Source: Candidatus Kuenenia stuttgartensis (GTDB taxonomy: Bacteria; Planctomycetota; Phycisphaerae; Phycisphaerales; SM1A02). Taken from it: a stretch of DNA of 56,262 nt. The position numbers and the translations under genes are program-made. The notes below the pieces were generated by a model. That model was not told the DNA's origin, did not search any database, and was given only the letters and a program-made list of their open reading frames with translations. The stretch is from contig CAMDMA010000021.1 in NCBI GenBank assembly GCA_945902075.1, positions 1 through 56,262 of the forward strand, read 5' to 3'. This document shows positions 34,692 to 43,477 of the stretch, piece by piece (positions within the stretch are counted from its first letter, which is position 1; every line of letters begins with the position of its first letter).

Positions 34692-36329
34692 TTAGTTGAA
34701 GGTGAAGTTCTCCGGCGGCGGTCCGAAGACGTCGTTACCGAAGTTCCGGTCGAGGAGGAAGCCGAAGCCGTATGTCGCACGGAATCCGTTGCGGATCACA
34801 GCGAGAGGCAGCGCGAAGAAGTTCGTTCCGATGATGACATGGTCATCGGACTGCATGTAGATATCGGGTTCAGCACGATTGCGAATTGCCTGAAGATCGA
34901 CGCGGATCGTGGCTTCACGATCCTTGCCGACCACGCGCACCAAATCGACCCGATTCGGAATTGCCGTCGGAGCGAGACCGCCGGCTGCGGACACGAGACG
35001 ACTGAGCGTGAGCCGACCGTTTGTGTTTTCCAGTTGGTACACGCCGATGCGGTTGACTTCGCCATCCACGTAGAGAAAACCCGTCTCTGGCGGCTCGATG
35101 TAAACCTGGTCGCCGGGGCGGATCACGATATTGAGGTTTGGATCACCCTTCACGAGTGCTTGGTAATCGATCTCAATAATGCGCGTGGCGTACATCGAAT
35201 CGGGGCCATCAGCCTGGCCCTTTCGAGCAATGCGCGTGGCCGTCCCGGAAGTCGTGGTCCCACGAACCCAACGGCCGGTCACCGTATCGAAGACCCAGCC
35301 CGTCGCGGGTGCTTGTGTCGGCTTTTCGCCCGCAGCACCGGTGTCGGTGACCTTCGGTGTTGCAAGGTCATCGACGTCAACTGCTGGCTGCTCATCCTGA
35401 CCGAGCACGCGCGTGGTGTCCCCGATCATTCCGGGTGCGGGTGCTGCGGAGTTGTCCGGGGCTGGCGCCGCTTCCGGCGTGTTTGCCTCGGGCTCACCGG
35501 CTTCGAGTTGATTGATGAGGTCGTCGATATCGACGGTTGGCTTCGTGCCGGGCTCAGTCGACGGCTTGGTGGAAGGCGAGGTAGAAGACGCAGCATCTTC
35601 CGCGCTCCGACCGGCTTGCCGCTCGGGGTAGATCGGATTGAGCGTGTCATCAAGCGGGGCAGCACGAATCACCTTCACCAGTTGCGTCGTCGGAAGCGTT
35701 CCGCCCGCGAGCGCGATGGCTTCGGTGAGGCGGAAGTCAGGTCGCTGCAACGCGAAAACGCCGGTTGATTGCACCGAGCCACCGATTGAGAACTGGAATC
35801 CTTGACCGCGCTCAAGCGAGACGGAGACGAGCGGGTTCTGAATGATTCGCGCGGCCTTCGACTCGATCTCGCGCTGGAACTCCTCAACCGTCAAGCCAGC
35901 GGCGACGACATCACCGAGCTGCTTGATCGGAATGTTGCCGGTCTGATCGATCGTGCGCTCAAGCATCTCTGTCTGACCGGGCGTGATCAGTTCGAAAATC
36001 TCGATTCGAACCGCGTCTCCCGGCGAGAGCCGGTACTTCAGTTCGCTTGGAACGAGATCCTCCGGAGTAGGCTTGGACATCTTGGAGCCCTTGATTCCGG
36101 ACTGATCAATCACGTCGAGCCTTGAGAGGATCGGCATCGTGGTTGGCGTCGTCTCGAAATAGCCGGTGCGACTCGGATCGAGGTAGGAGTCCACCTCGCA
36201 TCCAACAAGCGTCGCAGCGAGAGCTGTTGCCGCAAACAGTCGCCCTGCAGAACGAATAAACCTCGTTGCTGTGGGGAGTGCAGTCTGCGAGTTCGAAGAG
36301 AGAAGATGGTCAGACTGGTTCGAATGCAC
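34692..36329 (-). CDS. Polysaccharide export outer-membrane lipoprotein (Wza/SLBB family)
   Basis: The 545-residue lipoprotein has a signal peptide and lipobox (AATLVGC, Cys44), a polysaccharide export domain (YRLSPGDAVRIEIFE, GNIPIKQLGDVVAAGLTVEEF), a first SLBB (FSIGGSVQSTGVFALQ), an inserted Pro/Thr/Ala-rich linker (about 280-390), and further SLBB domains (IVIRPGDQVYIEPPETGFLYVDGEV). Wza-like proteins form the outer-membrane channel for capsule or EPS and work with a Wzc protein, present downstream. The GTG start at 36329 has GGAG at 8 bases and places the lipobox sensibly; the longer frame to 36413 is not needed. Confidence 0.92.
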   Translation of the reverse strand: MHSNQSDHLLSSNSQTALPTATRFIRSAGRLFAATALAATLVGCEVDSYLDPSRTGYFETTPTTMPILSRLDVIDQSGIKGSKMSKPTPEDLVPSELKYRLSPGDAVRIEIFELITPGQTEMLERTIDQTGNIPIKQLGDVVAAGLTVEEFQREIESKAARIIQNPLVSVSLERGQGFQFSIGGSVQSTGVFALQRPDFRLTEAIALAGGTLPTTQLVKVIRAAPLDDTLNPIYPERQAGRSAEDAASSTSPSTKPSTEPGTKPTVDIDDLINQLEAGEPEANTPEAAPAPDNSAAPAPGMIGDTTRVLGQDEQPAVDVDDLATPKVTDTGAAGEKPTQAPATGWVFDTVTGRWVRGTTTSGTATRIARKGQADGPDSMYATRIIEIDYQALVKGDPNLNIVIRPGDQVYIEPPETGFLYVDGEVNRIGVYQLENTNGRLTLSRLVSAAGGLAPTAIPNRVDLVRVVGKDREATIRVDLQAIRNRAEPDIYMQSDDHVIIGTNFFALPLAVIRNGFRATYGFGFLLDRNFGNDVFGPPPENFTFN

Positions 36330-36461
36330 GTTCTTGACTCCGGCAGTGCCGACACAGCGTTCAGGACCATCCACCCGGAGGGACTCTGCGACGCGTGGGT
36401 GTCTTATCGGCACGCACGGAGTTTCAATTTGAGGATTCGCGAGACGATCTTCGCAACAAAC

Positions 36462-37424
36462 TCAGCGATCGATCGCGCGGAGCAGAACTGCCATGCGCGC
36501 AGCGACCCCACAGGAAACCTGCGCCAAAATGACGCTATCCCTGTTGTCGTCGGCCACGATGTCGTCAATTTCGACACCTCGGTTGACAGGTCCGGGATGG
36601 AGAATCGGTGTCCCTGGGCGGAGCTTGTTTCGCCGCACTGCCGTCAAGCCGTAGGTCGAGCGATAGTCGGGAGCAATCCCGTTTCCGGCGGCTCGTTCCA
36701 TCTGAACTCGAAGCATCATGATCGCATCAATATCGCCAATAATGGAATCAATATCGTGAGAGATCGTGATTGAACCGGGTCCCGTCGCGAGTTCTTCGAA
36801 CCCTACTGGGACAAGTGCTGGCGGGCCAACGACCACCACATGGCTGCCCAAAGTCACGAGTGCATGCGTCGCGGAACGGGCGACCCGACTGTTCGCAATG
36901 TCGCCGACAATCGCGACCCGCTTCCCAGTGAGGTCGCCGAGTCGAATCCGAAGCGCGAGGGCATCAAGGAGCGCCTGCGTTGGATGCTCATGTCGGCCGT
37001 CACCCGCGTTGATCACCGGGCACTCCACATGACGAGCAACAAGTGCCGCGCCACCCGAGATTGCGGTCCGGACGACGATCGCATCGACCCCCATCGCCTC
37101 GATATTGCGTGCGGTATCAACAAGCGTCTCGCCCTTCGAGGCACTGGACCCGCTCGCACCGAGGTTGACGATGTCGGCACCGAGCCGCTTTGCCGCGATC
37201 TCAAAGCTCACACGCGTGCGGGTGGAATCCTCGAAGAAGAGGTTCGCGACGACACGGCCCGCGAGGCGAGCCTCGGCGCGCACATCTCCCACCGCCGCCG
37301 GCAGCAATGCTTCCGCATGGTCAAGCAGTCTGCGAAGTTCCGACGCAGGCAAACCCTCGATCGCAAGAAAGTCGCGACCAGGGCTCGAGAGTTCGGTTCC
37401 GTTCGTTCGTTGGATCAGGCGCAC
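36462..37424 (-). CDS. pyrB: Aspartate carbamoyltransferase catalytic subunit
   Basis: This enzyme condenses carbamoyl phosphate and aspartate to carbamoyl-aspartate in pyrimidine synthesis. The 320-residue protein shows the carbamoyl-phosphate loop FFEDSTRTRVSFE (about 63-75), INAGDGRHEHPTQALLD (His/Gln active-site segment), a C-terminal aspartate-binding region, and HPGPVNRGVEI. Length is normal. It lies between the lipoprotein gene (32 bases upstream) and the EPS genes. No regulatory PyrI or dihydroorotase is adjacent. Confidence 0.96.
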   Translation of the reverse strand: MRLIQRTNGTELSSPGRDFLAIEGLPASELRRLLDHAEALLPAAVGDVRAEARLAGRVVANLFFEDSTRTRVSFEIAAKRLGADIVNLGASGSSASKGETLVDTARNIEAMGVDAIVVRTAISGGAALVARHVECPVINAGDGRHEHPTQALLDALALRIRLGDLTGKRVAIVGDIANSRVARSATHALVTLGSHVVVVGPPALVPVGFEELATGPGSITISHDIDSIIGDIDAIMMLRVQMERAAGNGIAPDYRSTYGLTAVRRNKLRPGTPILHPGPVNRGVEIDDIVADDNRDSVILAQVSCGVAARMAVLLRAIDR

Positions 37425-37456
37425 GACGCGCAGAATAGCGTGCGGCGCGCGCGAAT

Positions 37457-38965
37457 TCAGTCGCCAACCGCGGCCATCGCCGGGTCAGCGACGATCTGGA
37501 TCGGATGGAAGGCCGTCGCGACAACTCCGGTCGCCTCGTCCCGAATCTCCACCTTCAGGCGGTAGCTCCCGATCGAAAGGTATTCGGAGACCGGCACGAT
37601 CTCGCCTACGAAGAAGTCTTCTCGGCGAACCGGACTGGCGTCCACAACCGCCGTCCACTCGGGCGAGCGCGCCCAAACCTCAATCCCATCACGCTCCGAC
37701 TCGATCGCAATGCGCGTGGCCAAGCGTGTGACATATTGGCCGTTCTCAAGCCCACTGCTGAAGCCTTGAAGTTCGCTGTAGACAATGAAGCGCGCGTTCG
37801 AGCGTGGAAGAAAGCGATTGTTTCCGAGTGGCGAAAAACGTCCGAAACTCTCGACCTTGGTGCACAGTTCGACCTTCGGAATGATGAGCTTGGGCCCGCC
37901 AGCGAGTGCGGCGACAAGCGCATCCGTCGTCGCGGTATCAATGGCTCCGCCCTCCGCAAGAATGCGGCCAATGGTGGCGAAAGCTGCGTGCGCGTTCGTA
38001 ATGCGCTCCCGCTCTGCGGGGAGCAGATCGGCACCAAACTCTCCTGGCAGGGCGAGTGAGGGATTTGCGAGGGCGAGCGCCGCGAAGGCGAGCCAGTCGC
38101 GCACAGGCTCGGTACTGGTGAGGCTTCGTTTCACGAGGCTCTCCGCGAGCAACTTCGCGAGTTCGCCCGGATCAGTCGGCACCGGAGGCTGGATTTCCAG
38201 GGCGCTATTGGCTTGGGTCGGCCCGGAAAGAAGGGTCGGAGTCGGAACCACAGTCGCAACGGGCGCAGCACTCGCTGCCGTTGCCGTTGGCGGGTTGGTC
38301 GTCGGAGGAACCGCGGCAGTTGACGCGGCGACCGAAGTCGATGGCTGCGAGGGCTCCGCCTGAGCACGGGGCTGCGGCTGCGCCTGTTGGATTGGCTGTT
38401 GCGCCTGAATAGCCGTTTCGGTCGCACCGTTCGCGGGAACGGGTGCGGTGCTTGCGGCGGTGCTTGCGACTGGACTTGCGGCGGTGCTTGCGACTGGACT
38501 TGCGACTGGACTTGCGGCCGATTCGCCCTCAAACGCAACCTGTGCCGAAACCGGCGCCCTTTGACGCGCCGCCTCGCGCTTGGTTTGCATTTCTGACAGC
38601 GCCTGCATGTCTGCGGAGTAGCTTGAGGCAAGCGCATCGACGAGACCATCGCCACCAGACTGCCCCTGTGCGAGCGTCGCGGCATCCAAGCCACCGGACG
38701 CGTCTGTCGCTTCGTCGGAAAAAACAACCCGATCTGGTCGACTCGCAGTTGCCGGCGGGTTTGATCGCACGGCCTCCGGTCGAACCATCTCGCTCTGCGC
38801 AGTCGGCGGCGCGTTGCCGTCGCCGCCAAAGGATGCGCAACCAAACCCGGAGAGCGTCCACACTCCGAGAAGCATCATTGGACTCGACCGCGCCCAACTG
38901 AGCGCGAGTTCGCGGAGCGCAGGATGCAGCACGGGAAGCGTGCGCAGAGGCACGATCGACCGCAT
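37457..38965 (-). CDS. Hypothetical lipoprotein with Ala/Pro/Gln-rich linker
   Basis: I do not recognise a family. With ATG 38965 the product is 502 residues. It has a lipoprotein-like signal (MMLLGVWTLSGFGC, Cys43), a long low-complexity linker of Ala-Ser-Pro-Val-Ala and Gln/Pro repeats (about 140-230), and a folded C-terminal half that looks beta-rich (FIVYSELQGFSSGLENG, YLSIGSYRLKVEIRDEATG). The frame is open to 39283, and ATG 39097 has an AAGG site. That start would put 86 residues before the lipobox, so 38965 is preferred on signal-peptide grounds, though its ribosome site is weak. It lies between holA and pyrB on the same strand. Confidence 0.7.
   Translation of the reverse strand: MRSIVPLRTLPVLHPALRELALSWARSSPMMLLGVWTLSGFGCASFGGDGNAPPTAQSEMVRPEAVRSNPPATASRPDRVVFSDEATDASGGLDAATLAQGQSGGDGLVDALASSYSADMQALSEMQTKREAARQRAPVSAQVAFEGESAASPVASPVASTAASPVASTAASTAPVPANGATETAIQAQQPIQQAQPQPRAQAEPSQPSTSVAASTAAVPPTTNPPTATAASAAPVATVVPTPTLLSGPTQANSALEIQPPVPTDPGELAKLLAESLVKRSLTSTEPVRDWLAFAALALANPSLALPGEFGADLLPAERERITNAHAAFATIGRILAEGGAIDTATTDALVAALAGGPKLIIPKVELCTKVESFGRFSPLGNNRFLPRSNARFIVYSELQGFSSGLENGQYVTRLATRIAIESERDGIEVWARSPEWTAVVDASPVRREDFFVGEIVPVSEYLSIGSYRLKVEIRDEATGVVATAFHPIQIVADPAMAAVGD
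38440..38520 (-). repeat. Imperfect tandem repeat encoding Ala-Ser-Pro-Val-Ala units
   Basis: Copies of a GCTTGCGACTGGACTTGCGG-like unit, some with an extra GGCGGT, recur here and encode the flexible linker of the lipoprotein. Probably a length-variable coding repeat. Confidence 0.7.
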
Positions 38966-39263
38966 CGAGCTTGGGCTACCGCCTCGCCTCGCCGAATCGG
39001 CAGAGCAGGCGTCCATGGACAACGAATCGTGATTGAGCGGGGTTTCCACGCGAAGTTCCTCTTCGAATTCCGCACGCTTGCGCGCGGGGGCGGTCATCCT
39101 GACCTTCGTGAGCATCCAAAAACCGACAAACGGCGCACCCGACGGGGGAAGGCGTTGTTGGCCGGTACCAGACAACCCCGCGACACGGGCCAAGCTTTCG
39201 ACGATGGGGTGGCATCGGTCTTTCGGACGAAAAAACCGCAGTTTCGCTGTGAGATTTCGGGCG

Positions 39264-40274
39264 TCAGCGTCGACCCGAAGCAAGTTGGGCGCTGAAGCTG
39301 CTCACGAACGCTTCAAGCGTGCGGGGAAGTTCGCCAGCGAGTCCACTCTTCGATCGGCGGTCGAGATCGACGGCCTCGGCAAAGATCCGCGCGGCGCGGG
39401 TTGCTCCCAGCACGCGCGCAGCTTTGAGCGTGGGCGCGGTCGACGCGCCCCAAAGTTTCGCCTGCCGCGCGACCGCGGCGTCGGGCGAACCGTCCGCAAG
39501 CATGCGTGCGCAGTCATGGAGCTTGCGTGCTAAGTCAACGAGCGACCAAAGGATCAGCTGCTCGGGTGCCTGAGAAATCTCGACCAGTTCACGCACCTTT
39601 CGCACCGCGTCCGCTGGTCGACCGCCGAGCACAGACTCTTGCACCTCCCACGCGGCCTCTTCGCGACTCTGCCCGGTGAGCATCGAAACGAGTTCACGCG
39701 TGACGTGCCGCTTGCCTGCAGGCTCCGTCGCGAGATAGGCGCCGTACTTCGCAAGCTCCGTGTCGAGACGCGCAAGATCGTTGCCGACGCGGTCGACCAG
39801 CGCTTCCGCCGCTTTGCCGTCGAGCTCGATTCCGTGCGCTTTTTCAGCACGCATCGAGCACCAGGACATCGCGTGCCCCGCGTCGGGGGGCTCGCACTTC
39901 AGAACAGCGCCAACCTTGGCCACAAGTTTGTCGAGGTTCCCCGGACGCCACGATTCACTGCGGAGCACAAGCGTTGCGTGCTCCATCGGCTCCTCGGCAT
40001 AACGCTCAAGCGCGCGGCGTCGCTCCTCACTCGCGACGAACTGATCGGCCTTGTCGACGACGATGAGTTTGTGGGTGGCGAGCAAGCCGAAAGTGCGCAA
40101 CTCGTCGAAGACATCGACCATCTGCACAGACCCACCATCGAAGTCGAAGCGGCTGACCTCACCAAACTGCTCGCCAAGCAACTTCTGAAAACGCTGCAGC
40201 CGCTCCACGATTTGGAAGGAGTCCTTTCCGTGGAGGATTACGAAGCGCATCGACGAGTTCGTCGGCTCAGCCAT
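39264..40274 (-). CDS. holA: DNA polymerase III subunit delta
   Basis: The delta subunit opens the sliding clamp as part of the clamp loader. The 336-residue protein begins FVILHGKDSFQIVERLQRFQKLLG, typical of HolA, followed by a region with FGLLATHKLIVVDKADQF, and a helical C-terminal collar domain (VDRVGNDLARLDTELAKYGAYL, SQAPEQLILWSLVDLARKL). It lacks a Walker A motif, as expected for delta. ATG 40274 (MAEPTNSSMRF) is chosen over the longer frame to 40355, which would overlap the divergent FHA-kinase gene. The intergenic gap to that gene is only 37 bases. Confidence 0.9.
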   Translation of the reverse strand: MAEPTNSSMRFVILHGKDSFQIVERLQRFQKLLGEQFGEVSRFDFDGGSVQMVDVFDELRTFGLLATHKLIVVDKADQFVASEERRRALERYAEEPMEHATLVLRSESWRPGNLDKLVAKVGAVLKCEPPDAGHAMSWCSMRAEKAHGIELDGKAAEALVDRVGNDLARLDTELAKYGAYLATEPAGKRHVTRELVSMLTGQSREEAAWEVQESVLGGRPADAVRKVRELVEISQAPEQLILWSLVDLARKLHDCARMLADGSPDAAVARQAKLWGASTAPTLKAARVLGATRAARIFAEAVDLDRRSKSGLAGELPRTLEAFVSSFSAQLASGRR

Positions 40275-40311
40275 CGGCGCATGGTAGAGCGGCCTGCCGT
40301 ACGATGCGTGG

Positions 40312-41862
40312 ATGCTTGCGCTCGTCGTCGTGAGGGGTCCCGACAGAGGACGCACGTTCCCGTTGCCGGAACGCGAGCCGCAACTCGTCGGTCGCTCGAG
40401 CGAGGCACTCCATCTCGTGGACCAGACCGTGAGCCGTCGTCACGCGGAACTCACGCCAGATGGTCGCACATGGACCGTCCGCGACCTCGATAGCCGACAT
40501 GGGACATTCGTCAATGGTGTGCGCATCGCGGGAGCAGTTGCACTTCACGCCGGGGATCGGCTGCGCTGTGGCGACACCGAAATGCTTGCCATCCGCGAAG
40601 GTGAGACCGCTGTGCGCACGCATGACGATGGATCGGCGAGTGCCCTTCGCGTTGCAGATGCGGTCGGGGAGGATCCCACTTCAGACGCTGCTACGGTGAC
40701 CCTCGCGCTCGTCACGCGTGCAGCCGAGCCGACCGACACCGACGCGTTTCTCGCAGAGGCCGCGGGCGTTCTTGAGGCGCGGCTCGGCTCGTCGATCACC
40801 GCGCTGCGCGCAACTGATGCGCAACTCTCGTCATTTGTTGCGCTCTCGCATGCGGAGGGTCGCATCGCGCACGCACCGCTCGCGCTCGTGCGCCGCGCAA
40901 TCGACGAAGGAGAAATGCTCGCCACAAACGACGGCGCCTTCGCGCTGATTGTGCCTTTCGGCGCGATCGGAGCCACGCGCGGTGCGTTCATCCTCCACCG
41001 AACCGAACATTTCGCTCCAAGCGCCCGCGAGATCGCGTGTCTTGCTCGCGCTTCTGAGGTTGCTTCACTTGCCACCGCCGCGCGCGGTGTGCGGGATTCC
41101 CGCGGTCACCAGCATCGACTCGCACTGATCGGCGAGACGGTCGCTGCGCTCAGCCACTCGATCAAAAACATGCTCCAAGGCATGCGATTTGGCGCGGACG
41201 CCGTCGAGCTCGCACTCATCCGTGGGGAACTTGCCAAGGCGCAGGAAGGTTGGCCGATTCTTCATCGCAACCTCGATCGAATCCATGCGCTCGCGCTGAA
41301 CATGTTGGCGTGGGCAAAGGAGCGCCCGCTTGAGCCTGAAGAGTCTGACGCCAACGCGCTCCTTCGCGAGGTGCGCGAACTCCTCGCGCCAGCCGCCGGG
41401 CGTCGGCGTGTCGGGGTGGTGTTGGAGCTTGACGATGCCCTTCCGCCCGTCTCGCTTGACGCGCCCGCTGTCCATCAGGCGCTTATGAATCTCGTCCTCA
41501 ACGCCATCGAGGCTGCTCCGGAACGGGTGGGACTTGTTACCCTTGGCTCGCGCTACCTAGCACAGGGCGACGAAGTCCACCTCTCGGTGCGGGACAACGG
41601 CGCCGGCATCCCCGACGGAGTCCGCGCGCGTCTCTTTGAGCCATTCGTCTCCTCAAAGGGCCAGCGAGGGACCGGGCTTGGACTCGCGGTCGCCCGGAAA
41701 ATCGCGCTCCGCCACGGCGGTCGGCTTGAAGTCGCCAAGACTTCGGGAGCAGGAACCGAGTTTATTCTGGTACTCCCGGCAACAAGCGAAGGCGCAGATC
41801 CGGCCGAAACACGCGCGCCAAAGGGACTTCGGCCAGGCGAGTTCGGTTGGAAATTTGAGTAA
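40312..41862 (+). CDS. FHA-domain sensor histidine kinase
   Basis: The 516-residue soluble kinase has an N-terminal FHA domain (LVGRSSEALHLVDQTVSRRHAEL, then SRHGTFVNG; about 20-80), which binds phosphothreonine. A GAF-like region (about 130-255) comes next. The dimerisation helix has LSHSIKNMLQG (phosphoacceptor His282), and the HATPase_c domain has an N-box (NLVLNAIEAA), G1 (DNGAGIPDG), F-box (FEPFVSSK) and G2 (GTGLGLAVARKIA). No membrane segment is seen. FHA plus His-kinase suggests cross-talk between Ser/Thr phosphorylation and two-component signalling. No response regulator is adjacent; the three clpP genes follow. Confidence 0.92.
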   Translation: MLALVVVRGPDRGRTFPLPEREPQLVGRSSEALHLVDQTVSRRHAELTPDGRTWTVRDLDSRHGTFVNGVRIAGAVALHAGDRLRCGDTEMLAIREGETAVRTHDDGSASALRVADAVGEDPTSDAATVTLALVTRAAEPTDTDAFLAEAAGVLEARLGSSITALRATDAQLSSFVALSHAEGRIAHAPLALVRRAIDEGEMLATNDGAFALIVPFGAIGATRGAFILHRTEHFAPSAREIACLARASEVASLATAARGVRDSRGHQHRLALIGETVAALSHSIKNMLQGMRFGADAVELALIRGELAKAQEGWPILHRNLDRIHALALNMLAWAKERPLEPEESDANALLREVRELLAPAAGRRRVGVVLELDDALPPVSLDAPAVHQALMNLVLNAIEAAPERVGLVTLGSRYLAQGDEVHLSVRDNGAGIPDGVRARLFEPFVSSKGQRGTGLGLAVARKIALRHGGRLEVAKTSGAGTEFILVLPATSEGADPAETRAPKGLRPGEFGWKFE

Positions 41863-42087
41863 CCAACCGATGCCCTTGGGCGGGGACCGAAGAAACTCCC
41901 AATCGTTTCCGAAGTTCCGCGGGTCGCTTGCCGATCAACGGCGCACCGATACGATCCCGCCGCTGTGCGGATGGCACCTGTGTGCGCAAGCGCCAGAAAT
42001 GCCGCATCCTCCAGCGACTCCCGTCGGTCCGTCCGTCCGCTCCCGAGCATTCCGCTCGCTCTCCCGAGTCCAAAGGCCCATCCGCGC

Positions 42088-42738
42088 ATGCTTCCAACCC
42101 TCGACGCGCACCTACCGCACATCGTCAACTCGCTTCCCCCCGCCCGGCGCCACGAAGTCCTCAACTCCGTGAGCTACCAGCGCACGCGCGAGATGTCGAT
42201 TGACGAGCTTCTCCTCGAGAACCGCGTCGTCTTTCTCATTGGCGAGATCAACTACTCCTCCGCGGCGCGCGTGATGATGCAGATGCTCTACCTGGAGAAC
42301 CAGAAGAAGGGCCAGGACATCAACTTCTACATCAACTCGCCGGGCGGCTCGGTGGACGACACCCTCGCCGTCTACGACACGATGCAGTTCATCTCCTCGG
42401 ATGTCGCGACCTTCTGCATTGGCCGTGCATATTCGGGCGGCGCGGTGCTGCTCTCGGCCGGTCAACCTGGCAAGCGCACGATCCTGCCACACGCGAAGGT
42501 GATGATTCACCAGCCGCTTGGTGGAGTGACTGGTCAGACCACGGATATTCAGATTCAGGCTGAGCACATCAGCAAGATGAAGCGCACGCTCAATGAGATC
42601 CTCGCCCGGCACTGCAATGCGCCGGTCGAGCGCATCGCAAAGGATGTTGAGCGTGACAAGTTCTTTAGCGCTGAGGAGGCGAAGGCGTATGGCCTCGTCG
42701 ACGAGGTTGCCGTCTTCCCGGATAAGAGCAAGAAGTGA
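42088..42738 (+). CDS. clpP: ClpP protease subunit, diverged paralogue 1
   Basis: ClpP is the serine peptidase ring fed by ClpX/ClpA/ClpC. This 216-residue copy keeps the triad Ser116, His141 (VMIHQP) and Asp190 (ERDKFF), and the oxyanion-strand motif YINSPGGSV. The serine neighbourhood is GRAYSGGAV instead of the usual GxAASMG, a marked change beside the nucleophile. It lacks the usual [21 protein letters not shown]-terminus that forms axial loops, starting instead with a different helix (SYQRTREMSIDELLL). ATG 42088 gives normal length; the frame extends to GTG 41965 without conserved sequence. It overlaps the next clpP gene by GTGA. Confidence 0.92.
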   Translation: MLPTLDAHLPHIVNSLPPARRHEVLNSVSYQRTREMSIDELLLENRVVFLIGEINYSSAARVMMQMLYLENQKKGQDINFYINSPGGSVDDTLAVYDTMQFISSDVATFCIGRAYSGGAVLLSAGQPGKRTILPHAKVMIHQPLGGVTGQTTDIQIQAEHISKMKRTLNEILARHCNAPVERIAKDVERDKFFSAEEAKAYGLVDEVAVFPDKSKK

Positions 42739-43409
42739 TTCGATCGCGCGACCAGTACGGCGGCGCAGGCTCGCCGATGGCGGAGGACGACGACGATATT
42801 CCGTCGTTCGTTCCGTATGTCATCGAGTCAACCGGTGGTCGCGAGCGCCAGTGGGACATGTGGTCGCGGTTGCTCGCGGACCGCATTGTCATGTGCTCTG
42901 GCGAGATTCGCGACGATATGGCCAACTCGATCTGCGCACAGCTTCTTTATCTTGCCGCTGAGGATCCGGCCGCGGAAATCGCGATCTACATCAATGGTGC
43001 TGGCGGCAGCATTACTGCGGGTATGGCGATCATCGACACCATGAGGTCTCTCCCCGGTCCTGTCGCCACGTATGTTCTCGGCTGTGCTCCAAGCATGTCG
43101 AGCCTCATCGCCTGCTGTGGAACCAAAGGCCGCCGTTTCGCAACCCGTAACGCGTGGAATCTCATGCACCAGGGTCGAATCTCCGGCACGATCGAAGGGC
43201 AGAGCACCGATCTCGAGATTGAAGTGCGGCGCATGCTTGTGATCGAAGATCAATGCAACACGCTTTATGCGGAAATGACTGGTAAGACGAAGGAGCAGAT
43301 CGCTGCGGACTGTGACCGCGACCTCTGGCTCAACGCGGAAGAGATGCTCGCGTACGGACTGATTGACGCAATCATCACAAGCGCGCCGCTCGCACCGAAG
43401 CACGGCTAA
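42735..43409 (+). CDS. clpP: ClpP protease subunit, diverged paralogue 2
   Basis: The second ClpP is 224 residues with triad Ser120 (CAPSMSS), His145 (LMHQGR) and Asp196 (DCDRDLW). Two normally invariant sites are altered: the oxyanion-strand loop reads YINGAGGSI (usually INSPGG), and the residue after SM is Ser (usually Gly). The N-terminal segment (FVPYVIESTGGRERQWDMWSRLL) is recognisable but diverged. The GTG start overlaps the clpP1 stop; ATG 42777, which would shorten it by 14 residues, is an alternative. It probably assembles with one of the neighbouring copies. Activity cannot be judged from sequence. Confidence 0.92.
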   Translation: MIRSRDQYGGAGSPMAEDDDDIPSFVPYVIESTGGRERQWDMWSRLLADRIVMCSGEIRDDMANSICAQLLYLAAEDPAAEIAIYINGAGGSITAGMAIIDTMRSLPGPVATYVLGCAPSMSSLIACCGTKGRRFATRNAWNLMHQGRISGTIEGQSTDLEIEVRRMLVIEDQCNTLYAEMTGKTKEQIAADCDRDLWLNAEEMLAYGLIDAIITSAPLAPKHG

Positions 43410-43477
43410 GAGCACACGACTTCTACCCAACAAGATCAACAACGGGCGCCAGCGCCCTCAACCCATAGGTTCGCGCA

